Shown: in pieces, positions 1-8,502 of the stretch | Position numbering within the stretch: the first letter of the stretch is position 1 | Layout: the number at the start of each line of letters is the position of its first letter | Assembly (NCBI RefSeq): GCF_044596045.1 | Contig: NZ_CP138995.1 | Location: forward strand, 1,674,001-1,738,000 | From: Flagellimonas sp947499585 | GTDB taxonomy: Bacteria > Bacteroidota > Bacteroidia > Flavobacteriales > Flavobacteriaceae | Direction of reading: 5' to 3' | DNA length: 64,000 bases | Program-made: the position numbers and the translations under genes | Notes under the pieces: generated by a model | The model's database searches: none | What the model saw: only the letters and a program-made list of their open reading frames with translations | What the model was told of the DNA's origin: nothing

Positions 1-1
1 G

Positions 2-967
2 GAAGATCAGATTTTCAGTGTGAACATACCTGCGGCGACTGGGTATTTTACAAAAACATTGAATGCGGGAGAGATATCGAATAAAGGATGGGAAGTAGGA
101 CTGGACTTGAATCCTTTTCTAAATCCGGAAGGATTCAGCTGGAATATTTATACAACCTTCGCCAGAAATGTAAGTAAAGTAGAAAAGCTTATCGATGGTT
201 TAGATCAAATAAATCCTGGAAACAGGGTTGCTGCCTACGGTAATATCTTACGTGTTGGTGAACCATATGGTGTCATTGAAGGTGAGGTGCAAAATAGGGA
301 TACTAATGGCAATCTTCTGATCAACGCGCTTACTGGATTACCCACCAAGGCACCAGGTCAACAAATTGTAGGTGATCCAAATCCTGACTTTCTAATGGGT
401 ATAAACAACACCATGACCTATAAAGGCTTCAAACTAGGATTTCTTTTCGATTGGAAGCAAGGGGGTGATATCCTTTCTCTTTCTAACGGATATCTAAGAG
501 GTTTTGGATTGACAGAGGAAACTGCTGTAGACAGGGATAGAACCTATGTTCTACCCGGTGTTTTGGCAGACCCGAACGACCCAACACAGCCCATGTTGGA
601 CCAAAATGGAAATACCGTAACGAACAATATTCAAATTTCCCCTCAGAATTACTGGAGTGGCGCTACAAACGGTACACAACGTAATCAGTATCGATTTAGT
701 GCGGAATCATTGATTTTTGATGCTACGGTCTTTAGACTTAGAGAACTTAGTTTAGGATATACATTTACAAAACAGATGTTGAAAAAACTTCCATTCGGAA
801 GTATGAGTGTGACTTTATTGGGAAGGAATTTATGGTTTAAGGCCCCAAATTACCCTCATTTAGACCCTGAAGTGTCAACTTACGGAGCAGGTAATGCTCA
901 AGGTGTGGAGCAGTATGCCCCACCAACGGTAAAAAATATGGCTCTGAACATAAAACTCTCATTCTAA
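2..967 (+). CDS. SusC/RagA-type TonB-linked outer-membrane receptor, C-terminal part only
   Basis: The reading frame is open to the left edge, so this is the last 321 residues of a protein that normally has about 1000. In a SusC receptor the N-terminal signal, carboxypeptidase-like and plug domains come first; only beta-barrel is visible here. Typical barrel phrases are NAGEISNKGWEV near residue 20, RLRELSLGYTF and GRNLW near the end, and the last residue is Phe (LNIKLSF), as expected for an outer-membrane barrel. A GTG at position 20 is not the start, because coding sequence continues upstream of it. The next gene is a SusD partner 19 bases on, so the pair forms a TonB-driven nutrient uptake complex. 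The substrate cannot be read from this fragment. Confidence 0.95.
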   Translation, partial: EDQIFSVNIPAATGYFTKTLNAGEISNKGWEVGLDLNPFLNPEGFSWNIYTTFARNVSKVEKLIDGLDQINPGNRVAAYGNILRVGEPYGVIEGEVQNRDTNGNLLINALTGLPTKAPGQQIVGDPNPDFLMGINNTMTYKGFKLGFLFDWKQGGDILSLSNGYLRGFGLTEETAVDRDRTYVLPGVLADPNDPTQPMLDQNGNTVTNNIQISPQNYWSGATNGTQRNQYRFSAESLIFDATVFRLRELSLGYTFTKQMLKKLPFGSMSVTLLGRNLWFKAPNYPHLDPEVSTYGAGNAQGVEQYAPPTVKNMALNIKLSF

Positions 968-986
968 TAGATATAAATACAATTCG

Positions 987-2453
987 ATGAAAAATATTAT
1001 ATATAAAAAAGCACCCTATCTTTTCATATTGATGTTGATTTTCTCATCATGTGATCTAGATATTAACGATAATCCAAACAGCCCAACAACAGCAACGGTT
1101 ATAGAATTATTGCCTCATGGTCAAGTGTCTGTAATAGAATCTTTTGCAAGTCTGGTAAATGCCATTACCTCAAGCGCTGTGCAAACAAGGGTAAATTCAA
1201 GATATGATAACTACACGGTCACTAGAACTACTATTGATGGTTTATGGAACAGTAATCTTTATAGTGGTGGTCTTAAGGATCTTGAAGACGTTATTACCCA
1301 AGGAACTATAGAAGAAAATTGGCATTATGTTGGAATTGCCAAACTCATGAAGGCCTATACTTTTAGCCTTATGGTAGATCTTTGGAATGACATACCTTAT
1401 TCCGAAGCCTTCAATGCTGAAATTGATATGCCCGCTTATGACTCGGGAAGTGAAATCTATGCTAATTTGGAAGCATTGATTATCGAAGCACTGGGCGATT
1501 TGAACAAAACTTCAGTGCTTTCCCCTGGAAGTGACGACGTAGTTTATGGTGGCGATCTTGCTAAGTGGGAAAGAATGGGAAATACCTTGTTGCTTAAAAT
1601 GTACAACCAGACACGGTTGGTAGATAGTAGTGTAGGTCCCAAAATAGAAAGCTTGATAGCGCAAGACAATCTTATACAGTCGAGTACTGACGATTTTCAA
1701 CTTTTGTATGGTGACACGGCTGCACCTGAAAACAGAATGTCACTTTTTGAAGTTGATTATGTGATACGGTTGGATAACAGAATAGCAAACTATTTTAATG
1801 ATCTTTTGACAGGTAATAATGACCCTCGTATACCTTATTATCTATATAACCAAACCCCTGGTGAGTTTATTGGACGAGATTCGGGGAACCCTAATGGCTT
1901 ATCTACTTTCGAAGACCAAGACACTAGAACTTTCCATGGAGCATATCCTGCAGGAGGAAAATACGATGATGGTTCTGGCGGAATTACTACTGCCGACTTG
2001 GGACTAAAAGGAGCGGCAACCTATAGAATGATGACCAACGCTATGCGGATTTTTATTGAAGCTGAGGCAGTAATGGCTTTAGGTATTAATGCTTCTGCAA
2101 GTGCAGAGGTATTGTTTGAAGATGGCATACGAGAGTCAATGGCAAAGGTTAACGACTTAGGTGTGGGCCCGGGGATTTCAACTGCTCAAATAGATACCTA
2201 TGTTGCCGATAGATTATTAGTTTTCAATGCTTCTAATGATGCAGATAAATTAAAGCTGATAATGCTCGAAAAATATGTACACCTTTTTGGTAATGGAATG
2301 GAGCAATATAATGATTGGCGTAGAACTGGGATTCCAGATGACCTAACATTGGTTGTGCAGACCAGTCCAACGCTAAACAGATTTCCTTATCCGTCCAGTG
2401 TTACTCCACCAACCACACCCAATAATGATGAATTTGTTTTCTGGGACAACTAA
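987..2453 (+). CDS. SusD/RagB-family surface lipoprotein (SusD-like_2 type)
   Basis: 488 residues. Signal peptide with lipobox ending FSSC, lipidated Cys22, followed by acidic DLDINDNPNSPT, which matches the start of SusD-like_2 proteins. These are helical TPR-fold lipoproteins that cap a SusC barrel and bind the ligand at the cell surface. Further family marks are the YTFSLMVDLWNDIPYSEAF segment (residues about 130-150), a WERMGNTLLLKMYNQ segment and the C-terminal EKYVHLFGNGMEQYNDWRRTG stretch. It lies 19 bases after susC and 17 bases before the next lipoprotein, so one transcript is likely. SusD-like_2 members are often associated with peptide or unknown substrates rather than a clear glycan; no glycosidase is visible here to suggest one. 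Confidence 0.92.
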   Translation: MKNIIYKKAPYLFILMLIFSSCDLDINDNPNSPTTATVIELLPHGQVSVIESFASLVNAITSSAVQTRVNSRYDNYTVTRTTIDGLWNSNLYSGGLKDLEDVITQGTIEENWHYVGIAKLMKAYTFSLMVDLWNDIPYSEAFNAEIDMPAYDSGSEIYANLEALIIEALGDLNKTSVLSPGSDDVVYGGDLAKWERMGNTLLLKMYNQTRLVDSSVGPKIESLIAQDNLIQSSTDDFQLLYGDTAAPENRMSLFEVDYVIRLDNRIANYFNDLLTGNNDPRIPYYLYNQTPGEFIGRDSGNPNGLSTFEDQDTRTFHGAYPAGGKYDDGSGGITTADLGLKGAATYRMMTNAMRIFIEAEAVMALGINASASAEVLFEDGIRESMAKVNDLGVGPGISTAQIDTYVADRLLVFNASNDADKLKLIMLEKYVHLFGNGMEQYNDWRRTGIPDDLTLVVQTSPTLNRFPYPSSVTPPTTPNNDEFVFWDN

Positions 2454-2470
2454 ACTTAAAAAATAAGACA

Positions 2471-2956
2471 ATGAAAAATATTATAAAATACGTTCTGGCA
2501 GTCATAATTGGTATAACACTTTCCTGTAGTGATGACGAAAACCAGGTGGTACCAGATTTTTTAAAAGGAACGGAATATGGCGTGCTATTAGATGTAGCAG
2601 TTGCTAGTGCCGTTGAAGTTTCTTTGACTGATGTAAATACCTATGAACTCGGTTTTACTGTGAGTTTCAAAGGTGATAAAAGACCCGTGCAATCCATTAT
2701 TGTAAATAAATCTTACGTTAGTAGCGTAAACGGGGAATCCTCAGTAATCGAAGAGGAAGTTATTGTTGATTTTCCAACCACAATAACCTTATCTTCAAAT
2801 GAGTTAGTTAGCGGCTTTCCAAATCTCTCAGTTGGAGATTTGGGAGCTGGGGATTCTTTTAACATAAGCTTTGTTATCAATTATGCAGATGGCGGCGTTG
2901 TGGATCGATTTGATAGTAGTATGCGCACCAACTTTGCGGTTTCAATTGTTGATTAA
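2471..2956 (+). CDS. Hypothetical lipoprotein of the SusCD operon
   Basis: 161 residues. Signal peptide with lipobox TLSC (Cys19) and the acidic SDDENQ tail that often marks surface export of Bacteroidota lipoproteins. The rest is beta-rich with no motif I recognise (GTEYGVLLDVAVASAVEVSLTD, later SFNISFVINYADGG). It sits between susD and the PPIase genes with gaps of 17 and 19 bases, so it probably belongs to the same transport unit, as an accessory ligand-binding lipoprotein (inference from position only). Confidence 0.8.
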   Translation: MKNIIKYVLAVIIGITLSCSDDENQVVPDFLKGTEYGVLLDVAVASAVEVSLTDVNTYELGFTVSFKGDKRPVQSIIVNKSYVSSVNGESSVIEEEVIVDFPTTITLSSNELVSGFPNLSVGDLGAGDSFNISFVINYADGGVVDRFDSSMRTNFAVSIVD

Positions 2957-2975
2957 CCTTTAAAATATTGGATTA

Positions 2976-3545
2976 ATGAGAACAATCCTTTCTTTTTTTC
3001 TTTTTGCTGTTCTAACAAGCTGTTCCTCTGTTTCTAAAAATCATTATGTGATTGAAACAGAGGTTGGAGATATAACTTTTGAAGTATACCAAGATAAAGC
3101 GCCCATAACAGTTGGTAATTTTATTAAATATGTGGATCAGGCAGAATTTGATGGAGCTTATTTCTATAGGGTGGTACGGTTAGACAATCAACCTGTAAAT
3201 CCTGTAAAGATTGAAGTGATACAAGGTGATTTCACTGGAAAGGAGCATTATTTTCCAGTGATTGCCCACGAAACAACCTTAGAAACAGGACTAACCCATA
3301 AAAATGGAACAATTTCTATGGGCCGTTTTGATGTGGGAACTACCGCTGCCGAGTTCTTTATTTGTATCAACGATCAACCAGAACTTAACTATGGAGGAAA
3401 ACGCAATCCAGATGGCCAAGGTTTTGCCGCTTTTGGTCAAGTTATCGATGGCATGGACGTTGTACTTAAGATTCAAGCAGGTGAAACTGACAGTCAAATA
3501 CTGAAAAAGAAGATTGAGATAAAAAGGATTTACGCCATAAAATAA
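2976..3545 (+). CDS. Cyclophilin-type peptidyl-prolyl isomerase lipoprotein, copy 1
   Basis: 189 residues. Lipobox LTSC (Cys16), then a cyclophilin domain from about residue 24: VIETEVGDITFEVY, KAPITVGNF, FYRVVR with Arg65, VIQGDF with Gln83, and EFFICIND with Phe127-Phe128, matching the Arg, Gln and Phe of the cyclophilin active site. The DGQGFAAFGQVIDGMDVV segment is the usual C-terminal strand region. Cyclophilins catalyse cis-trans isomerisation of X-Pro bonds; this one should act in the periplasm or on the outer membrane. It is closely related to the next gene and lies 19 bases after the lipoprotein gene in the SusCD operon, suggesting a folding helper for those exported proteins (inference). 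Confidence 0.9.
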   Translation: MRTILSFFLFAVLTSCSSVSKNHYVIETEVGDITFEVYQDKAPITVGNFIKYVDQAEFDGAYFYRVVRLDNQPVNPVKIEVIQGDFTGKEHYFPVIAHETTLETGLTHKNGTISMGRFDVGTTAAEFFICINDQPELNYGGKRNPDGQGFAAFGQVIDGMDVVLKIQAGETDSQILKKKIEIKRIYAIK

Positions 3546-3553
3546 CAAAAACT

Positions 3554-4186
3554 ATGCTTAATTTTTTTAAAACACCAGCTTTGGTATTTAGTTTTTTCTG
3601 CCTTTTATTGCTGAATAGTTCCTTCAAATGTAAAGAGAAAACTGGTGCAGAGATTACTGCACAGGATGTGGAATCAAAACATATCTATACCATAGAAACG
3701 GAAGTCGGAGACATCGTAATACAGGTATATCCGAAAAAGGCTCCAATAACGGTCAAGAACTTTCTTCAATACGTTGAAAACGAAAATTTTGAAGGGGCAA
3801 GTTTTTATAGAGTTGTAAGAATTGATAATCAGCCTGTGAATCCAAAAAAAATAGAAGTTATCCAAGGAAACTTCATTGCAGGTGACTTGGCATTGCCTCC
3901 AATTGTCCACGAAACAACCAATATTACTGGGATTTTGCATAAAAATGGAACAGTCTCAATGGCAAGATTGGACCCAGGTACTGCTTCAGCTGCTTTTTTC
4001 ATATGTATCAACGATCAACCTGAACTTGATTTCGAAGGAAAACGTAATCCAGATGGACAAGGTTTTGCCGCTTTTGGAAAGGTGATTGAAGGTATGGATA
4101 TCGTAAAACAGATTCAATCCGGCAAGACAGATGGGCAATCACTATTAAAAGAAATAAAAATCAAGCGGATTTATAGACAGAAGTAA
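3554..4186 (+). CDS. Cyclophilin-type peptidyl-prolyl isomerase, exported, copy 2
   Basis: 210 residues, tandem paralogue of the preceding gene, which it follows by 8 bases. The domain starts near residue 45 with IETEVGDIVIQVY; Arg86 (FYRVVR), Gln104 (VIQGNF) and Phe148-Phe149 (AAFFICIND) fill the cyclophilin active-site positions. Long stretches such as ICINDQPEL and GKRNPDGQGFAAFG are shared with copy 1, so the two arose by local duplication. The N-terminus is hydrophobic, with Cys26 in SFKC; the Lys before Cys is not a standard lipobox, so lipid attachment is less certain than for copy 1. Last gene of the SusCD operon; a terminator follows about 165 bases on. Confidence 0.9.
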   Translation: MLNFFKTPALVFSFFCLLLLNSSFKCKEKTGAEITAQDVESKHIYTIETEVGDIVIQVYPKKAPITVKNFLQYVENENFEGASFYRVVRIDNQPVNPKKIEVIQGNFIAGDLALPPIVHETTNITGILHKNGTVSMARLDPGTASAAFFICINDQPELDFEGKRNPDGQGFAAFGKVIEGMDIVKQIQSGKTDGQSLLKEIKIKRIYRQK

Positions 4187-4350
4187 AGGGCTTGGTATGT
4201 CAATGTCCAAAACATGTCATTTTGATAAATGTCAGTAGACGTACATATTCTCATGGGGTTAAGTAAATATGGAACTCTACCGCCAGTGTAGTTCGTTCTT
4301 CTATTTTACTTCAAATAATTAAGTGGTTGTTAGTTTCCTCATGAAATAAA

Positions 4351-4380
4351 AAACCCTGTAATCAATTGATTACAGGGTTT
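4351..4380. terminator. Bidirectional terminator between the SusCD operon and tmRNA
   Basis: Perfect inverted repeat AAACCCTGTAATCAA/TTGATTACAGGGTTT with A-run on the left and T-run on the right, so it can end transcription both of the plus-strand PPIase genes and of the minus-strand tmRNA. The 164 bases before it (4187-4350) show no gene. Confidence 0.85.
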
Positions 4381-4405
4381 TTGTATCGTTTTGATACCTA
4401 AAAAG

Positions 4406-4802
4406 TGGAGCCGGAGGGAGTCGAACCCTCGTCCAAACAAGCAAAGTCAGTGCTTTCTACATGCTTAGTCCTTATTCAGTTTTCGATGCACGACCGACCA
4501 AAGACCGCCTATCGTACACTTAGCTTCTTAAGGTTTTAGTGATGTTGCCAAAGCGAACAACATCCTTATGTTGACTTTTATGGTGCTCCTAAATGGATCG
4601 CCATCAACAAGGGCTATCCAGGAACATCTCGCTTCCCTACCTAGTAAGGACGAGGCTAAATCCTACTATAATTCGGATTAAGCGGCAAGAGCGTAGTTAT
4701 TTTCGCCAATTAAAAGTGTGGAAAATGAGTTTAACGAGCTGTATCCCAGCGCTCGACATGCTTACAATGCCATTGGTCTCGCTGTCAAAACCGGTCGGCC
4801 CC
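4406..4802 (-). ncRNA. ssrA: tmRNA (transfer-messenger RNA)
   Basis: One-piece tmRNA of about 397 bases. On the minus strand it begins GGGGCCGACCGGTTTTGACA and ends with a tRNA-like T arm (GGGTTCGACTCCC) and acceptor strand CGGCTCC plus A; GGGGCCG pairs with CGGCTCC, including one G-U pair. CCA is not encoded. The tag frame at 4707-4678 reads GENNYALAA and then TAA, starting with the GGC resume codon; the tag is of the Bacteroidota type ending in ALAA. tmRNA with SmpB rescues stalled ribosomes and marks the protein for proteolysis. Open frames on the opposite strand here are not genes. Confidence 0.96.
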
Positions 4803-4847
4803 ATTATTTCAATGATCTTAATCCCCCTAAACAAAGTCTAAGGATGT

Positions 4848-4913
4848 GCGTTTCCCTTCTGTAAAAGGGTCGGGCTATCGGCTATACAAAGTACTTGCCT
4901 CTATCCCTAACGC
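4848..4913 (-). ncRNA. Candidate structured RNA element just upstream of tmRNA
   Basis: A GC-rich block in an AT-rich spacer. Read on the minus strand it can fold into a closing stem GCGTT/AACGC (4909-4913 with 4848-4852), a hairpin GGC-AA-GTAC-TTT-GTAT-A-GCC (4880-4899) that needs one G-U pair, and a second hairpin CCCTT/AAGGG (4854-4869). Unpaired segments (AGGGATAGA, CGATAGCCCGA) look like conserved loops. The G-U pair favours the minus strand. It ends about 45 bases before the tmRNA 5' end, so it may be a leader of the tmRNA precursor or an independent RNA. From memory it resembles the Flavo-1 RNA class of Flavobacteria, but I cannot verify that. Confidence 0.45.
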
Positions 4914-5010
4914 GGGCGGCAAAGTTAACTTTTATCTATCAAAGGAGAAAAAAGTTTGTGCCACCTCTTCAATACCCTTATTTTAGGTCAATAATTATAC
5001 CAGATTATTT

Positions 5011-6216
5011 ATGAAGTTCGGAATTATAAGAGAACGAAAAAACCCGCCAGATCGCAGAGTGGTGCTATCCCCGGCAGAGTGTCAAAATGTCCTTTCCACC
5101 TTTCCAGAAGCACATTTAAGTGTGGAATCTTCCCCTATTCGAGTATTTAAAGATGAAGAATACCAAGAAAAAGGTGTTTCCATATCTCAAAACATGGAAA
5201 ATTGCGATGTCTTGCTCGGGGTAAAAGAAGTACCAATAGAAGCTCTAATCCCTAACAAAAAATATTTTTTCTTCTCACATACCATAAAAAAACAGCCCTA
5301 TAACCGTCCATTGTTAAATGCTATTTTAGAAAAGAACATAGAACTCTATGACCATGAGGTAATTACCAATAGCAAAGGGCAGCGTTTAGTGGCATTTGGC
5401 CGTTATGCAGGCATAGTGGGGGCCTATAATGGCATACGGGCATATGGGTTAAAGTTTAATGTGTTCAACCTTCCAAAAGCAGAAACTTTAAAAGATCAAC
5501 AAGCATTGATAACCGAACTCAAAAAAATAAAACTTCCAAAGATTAAAATTTTACTTACAGGTAGGGGTAGGGTAGGTAATGGGTCTAGAGAAATGTTAGA
5601 TGCTATGGGTCTTAAAAGAGTAAACGTTGCAGAATATTTAAAAGACAGCTTTAACGAACCTGTGTATTGCCAGATAGATGCATCAGAATACAACAAACGC
5701 AAAGATGGGGTCAGAGGCAATAAAGCGGATTTTTTCGAAAACCCACATGAATACAAATCCAATTTTTTTCGCTTTGCTGAGGTTACGGATTTTTATATAG
5801 CAGGTCATTTTTATGGAGATGGAGCGCCCTATTTGTATACTCGCGAAGATGCAAAGCATCCTGATTTCAAAATAAAAGTAGTAGCGGACGTGAGTTGCGA
5901 TATTGATGGTCCTGTAGCTTCAACAATTAAGCCTTCTACCATTGCAGAACCCATTTATGGCTATGACCCTTTAACAGAAAAGGAGACCGATTATAAAAAT
6001 GCTAATGCTATTGCAGTCATGGCTGTGGACAACTTACCTTGTGAACTGCCTAGAGATGCCAGCAACGGTTTTGGTGGAGCTTTTTCAAAATATGTGATTC
6101 CCGCTTTCTTTGATGGAGATGCGGATGGAATCCTAGAACGAGCGCGAATGACCCAAAATGGAAGCTTGACCAAAAGGTATTCTTATCTACAAGATTACGT
6201 GGATGGACTAGAATAA
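5011..6216 (+). CDS. Saccharopine dehydrogenase / alanine dehydrogenase-like NAD(P) oxidoreductase
   Basis: 401 residues. The N-terminal half (MKFGIIRERKNPPDRRVVLSP) is an AlaDH/PNT-type substrate domain; GVKEVP and FFFSHTIKKQPYNRPLL (residues about 70-102) are characteristic of Lys1-type saccharopine dehydrogenases, with Lys72 and His90 at the spacing of the catalytic Lys/His pair. A dinucleotide-binding Gly-rich loop TGRGRVGNG lies at 183-191. The family interconverts saccharopine with lysine and 2-oxoglutarate, or does related reductive aminations. Whether this flavobacterial branch really uses saccharopine is not established by the sequence. It stands alone, diverging from the tmRNA. Confidence 0.85.
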   Translation: MKFGIIRERKNPPDRRVVLSPAECQNVLSTFPEAHLSVESSPIRVFKDEEYQEKGVSISQNMENCDVLLGVKEVPIEALIPNKKYFFFSHTIKKQPYNRPLLNAILEKNIELYDHEVITNSKGQRLVAFGRYAGIVGAYNGIRAYGLKFNVFNLPKAETLKDQQALITELKKIKLPKIKILLTGRGRVGNGSREMLDAMGLKRVNVAEYLKDSFNEPVYCQIDASEYNKRKDGVRGNKADFFENPHEYKSNFFRFAEVTDFYIAGHFYGDGAPYLYTREDAKHPDFKIKVVADVSCDIDGPVASTIKPSTIAEPIYGYDPLTEKETDYKNANAIAVMAVDNLPCELPRDASNGFGGAFSKYVIPAFFDGDADGILERARMTQNGSLTKRYSYLQDYVDGLE

Positions 6217-6218
6217 TT

Positions 6219-6575
6219 GTGCTTGGTCGAGGAGTGTTTCCTATTCGTTATTCAATTGTTATTTTTTGTTATCTTGGTATTCCCTTTATAACCAAACTAG
6301 TGAATTTCAACTGGGTAATTTCTGGAGATACCAATCCAACCATAAAAAAGGTCTGCATAGATTTAGAATATCGATTACGACCTAGAATCACCAAATTCCT
6401 ATTATCTCGATTAGATAGTGAGTGCTTTGGGGATTTTTCCTCTTTCCATTTTGATGTGGACATTAAAAACCAATGGGTTTGGATTTCAGAAAAAACACCT
6501 CAAGGCTATATAGATAAAATAAAAACAGACTTTGATAACGAAATCAATGGTTCTGCGCTTTTCTCTGTTGCCTAG
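6219..6575 (+). CDS. Hypothetical protein, 118 residues
   Basis: I do not recognise this protein. The frame starts at a GTG two bases after the dehydrogenase stop, so translational coupling is possible, though no ATG is available nearby and the true start may differ. A hydrophobic stretch (IRYSIVIFCYLGIPFI) near the N-terminus is followed by a charged region and a central DFSSFHFDVDIKNQWVWISEKTP segment. It runs tail to tail into the PHP gene, the two stop codons overlapping in one CTAG. Could be a real small gene or chance open frame. Confidence 0.5.
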   Translation: MLGRGVFPIRYSIVIFCYLGIPFITKLVNFNWVISGDTNPTIKKVCIDLEYRLRPRITKFLLSRLDSECFGDFSSFHFDVDIKNQWVWISEKTPQGYIDKIKTDFDNEINGSALFSVA

Positions 6576-7690
6576 TTATTCTCAACTACAATTTGCCACT
6601 GCAGTACTGGATGTTTTTTAGGAGCAATGTAAGCACCCAATACCTTTAATTTTAATTCAACAGAATCTAATCTTTCCAATGTTTTTATTTGTATGGTCTT
6701 TGTTCCTTCTGCAGGAACGGTAAAAACTGGAGAACTTGAATAAAACGTATGTGGCATTTGGTTTTCAAACAAAAGATCACTGCTCGAAACATTTTTCAAG
6801 GTAACCTTTAAAATTGAGGTATTATTAATATAAGTAGCACCCTCCACAACAATGCAAGCTTTTAATAATGGGGTCAAATTTTCCTCTTTTCCTACCAAGA
6901 GCGAATTAAAAACAGCAACTGTTCTACCTGAAAAAAGGGCTTCTTTTAAGGAAGTTTCGGAGCTTTCTTTAGCAAAAACCAATGTAATTGGTCGATTGTG
7001 ACCTTTTTCAGTGTAGTCCCAATCAATTAAATCATGAACATCACTCGTTCCCATGATGGTTAAATTGTTTTCCAGGGCCAGGGCCAGGGATTCTTCAGCA
7101 TAATCGGTTGCATTGATGACTTCAATACCGTGCAACTCTCCATTTTTAATCCGATCTTTTTGAAAATCACTCAAAACAGGATTTCCATTAGGAGATTGTG
7201 GGTACCAGGCAGGATGGTTCCAGAATACGAAGGCACCTTGTTTCTTCGCCTCAGCAAATTGTTTTACAGAATCTTTGTCCATTAGATTGTTTGCATCAGA
7301 AATAAAGATGGCATTACTATGCCCTGCTGGAGCACTTCTAGTAATTTCAGAGCCATGTACAATCAATAAATCGTGTTTTTTTGCTTCTTGCAATGCCAAT
7401 TCAAAAGAACGGTTTCTGTCAGGATGGGGAATATCTTTAGAATGTGGTTGGTATTCTAGGTGTTCTGTCAAAGAGATTACATCCAAATTATCTCGTAAGG
7501 CTTCCATCACGCGAATGGTAGGCCAAACGTTTCCATCTGAAAATACCGTATGTTGGTGCAAATCGGTTTTCAATGTTTTGTATCCAGGGACATTAGGGTA
7601 CGTTATAGCACCAGAACTTTTATGTGAATGTTCTTGGGCATAAAATGTGATTGAAAAAAGAATTGAAAGAAAAAGTAGTTGGGTTTTCAT
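6572..7690 (-). CDS. Secreted PHP-domain metal-dependent phosphoesterase
   Basis: 372 residues with a cleavable signal peptide (cleavage near YAQ-EH at residue 19). PHP metal-site motifs are all present: DLHQHTVFSDG (His45, His47, Asp52), LTEHLEY (Glu76, His77), HGSEITR, NHPAW and the late GTSDVHD. PHP proteins are trinuclear-metal phosphoesterases related to histidinol phosphatase and polymerase exonucleases; this exported type probably hydrolyses an unknown phosphate ester in the periplasm. The C-terminal 100 residues (from about 270) are a beta domain outside the PHP fold. Single gene; convergent with the small hypothetical gene. Confidence 0.85.
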   Translation of the reverse strand: MKTQLLFLSILFSITFYAQEHSHKSSGAITYPNVPGYKTLKTDLHQHTVFSDGNVWPTIRVMEALRDNLDVISLTEHLEYQPHSKDIPHPDRNRSFELALQEAKKHDLLIVHGSEITRSAPAGHSNAIFISDANNLMDKDSVKQFAEAKKQGAFVFWNHPAWYPQSPNGNPVLSDFQKDRIKNGELHGIEVINATDYAEESLALALENNLTIMGTSDVHDLIDWDYTEKGHNRPITLVFAKESSETSLKEALFSGRTVAVFNSLLVGKEENLTPLLKACIVVEGATYINNTSILKVTLKNVSSSDLLFENQMPHTFYSSSPVFTVPAEGTKTIQIKTLERLDSVELKLKVLGAYIAPKKHPVLQWQIVVENN

Positions 7691-7798
7691 AATGATGGTT
7701 TCTTCAAATGTATAAAACTACACGGATTACCAATTTTACAAGAGAATTACTTTTGGTTAAGAAACGGTTAACCATAAAAAAACCATGTTTAACAACGA

Positions 7799-8437
7799 CT
7801 ATTCCTTAACCCAACGAAGAACAGAAAAAACCATCCAAAGAAATATTCCAAATGCAAATGTCATCAACCATACTTTAGATTGTCCTAAACTTAAAACTAT
7901 TTCATTGGACAGTAAGCGTGGTCGAACTAAAATGTCCCATGAATTAAACCGAAGGAATCGACCTACATAAATACCATATCCGCTCACTATACAAATACCA
8001 AAGACGATAACTAATGCCCATCTTTCTTGTAGATAGAAGCATAAGAATTTGAATACATCAATCAAAGATAGAATACCTAAAATCAATCCATTGAAAGCAA
8101 AAACAAAGACAATAAACAAATCAAACCATTTCCAGAAAGAGTATTCATTATGTAGATGTATGAGATCTGTTATAATGTAAGGCGCATTTGGAATGAGAAC
8201 CAACCAAATTAAAAACAATACCAAACGAGTACGATTTTTTATTCTCTCATACGGATACCAATATACTGTTTGCGTAAGTATGTAAGGCAAAGCAGCTAAG
8301 AATAGATTCCAAATTAAAAAACCGTAAAAGGAGGAGCCTGTAACCAATGCCCTGACCAGTACCAATATGGTCGCAAATAATAAAGAGAGCAGTAGTGTTC
8401 TATAATGAACTATTGCAAATAATATGAATCTGTTCAT
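7799..8437 (-). CDS. DUF1361 integral membrane protein
   Basis: 212 residues with about six hydrophobic helices. The phrases FLIWNLFLAALPYILT and LIPNAPYIITDLIHL (residues about 38-95) and the C-terminal WMVFSVLRW are typical of DUF1361 proteins, whose function is not known. It lies 65 bases downstream of creD on the same strand and may be the last gene of that cluster. The known family is widespread in Bacteroidota and Firmicutes, so this is not a local oddity. Confidence 0.8.
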   Translation of the reverse strand: MNRFILFAIVHYRTLLLSLLFATILVLVRALVTGSSFYGFLIWNLFLAALPYILTQTVYWYPYERIKNRTRLVLFLIWLVLIPNAPYIITDLIHLHNEYSFWKWFDLFIVFVFAFNGLILGILSLIDVFKFLCFYLQERWALVIVFGICIVSGYGIYVGRFLRFNSWDILVRPRLLSNEIVLSLGQSKVWLMTFAFGIFLWMVFSVLRWVKE

Positions 8438-8502
8438 GAAATATGATTTAAAGCGATTGTAAAAAATACTGTTCCAGGTTTACTGGAACAGTACATATAC
8501 TT

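Noticed and set aside
20..22. GTG at the left edge as start of a short protein
   Set aside because: The frame stays open and SusC-like upstream to the window edge, so the gene is cut by the window.
4593..4841. Plus-strand open frame of 82 codons
   Set aside because: It lies opposite the tmRNA, whose ends, tag frame and acceptor stem are clear.
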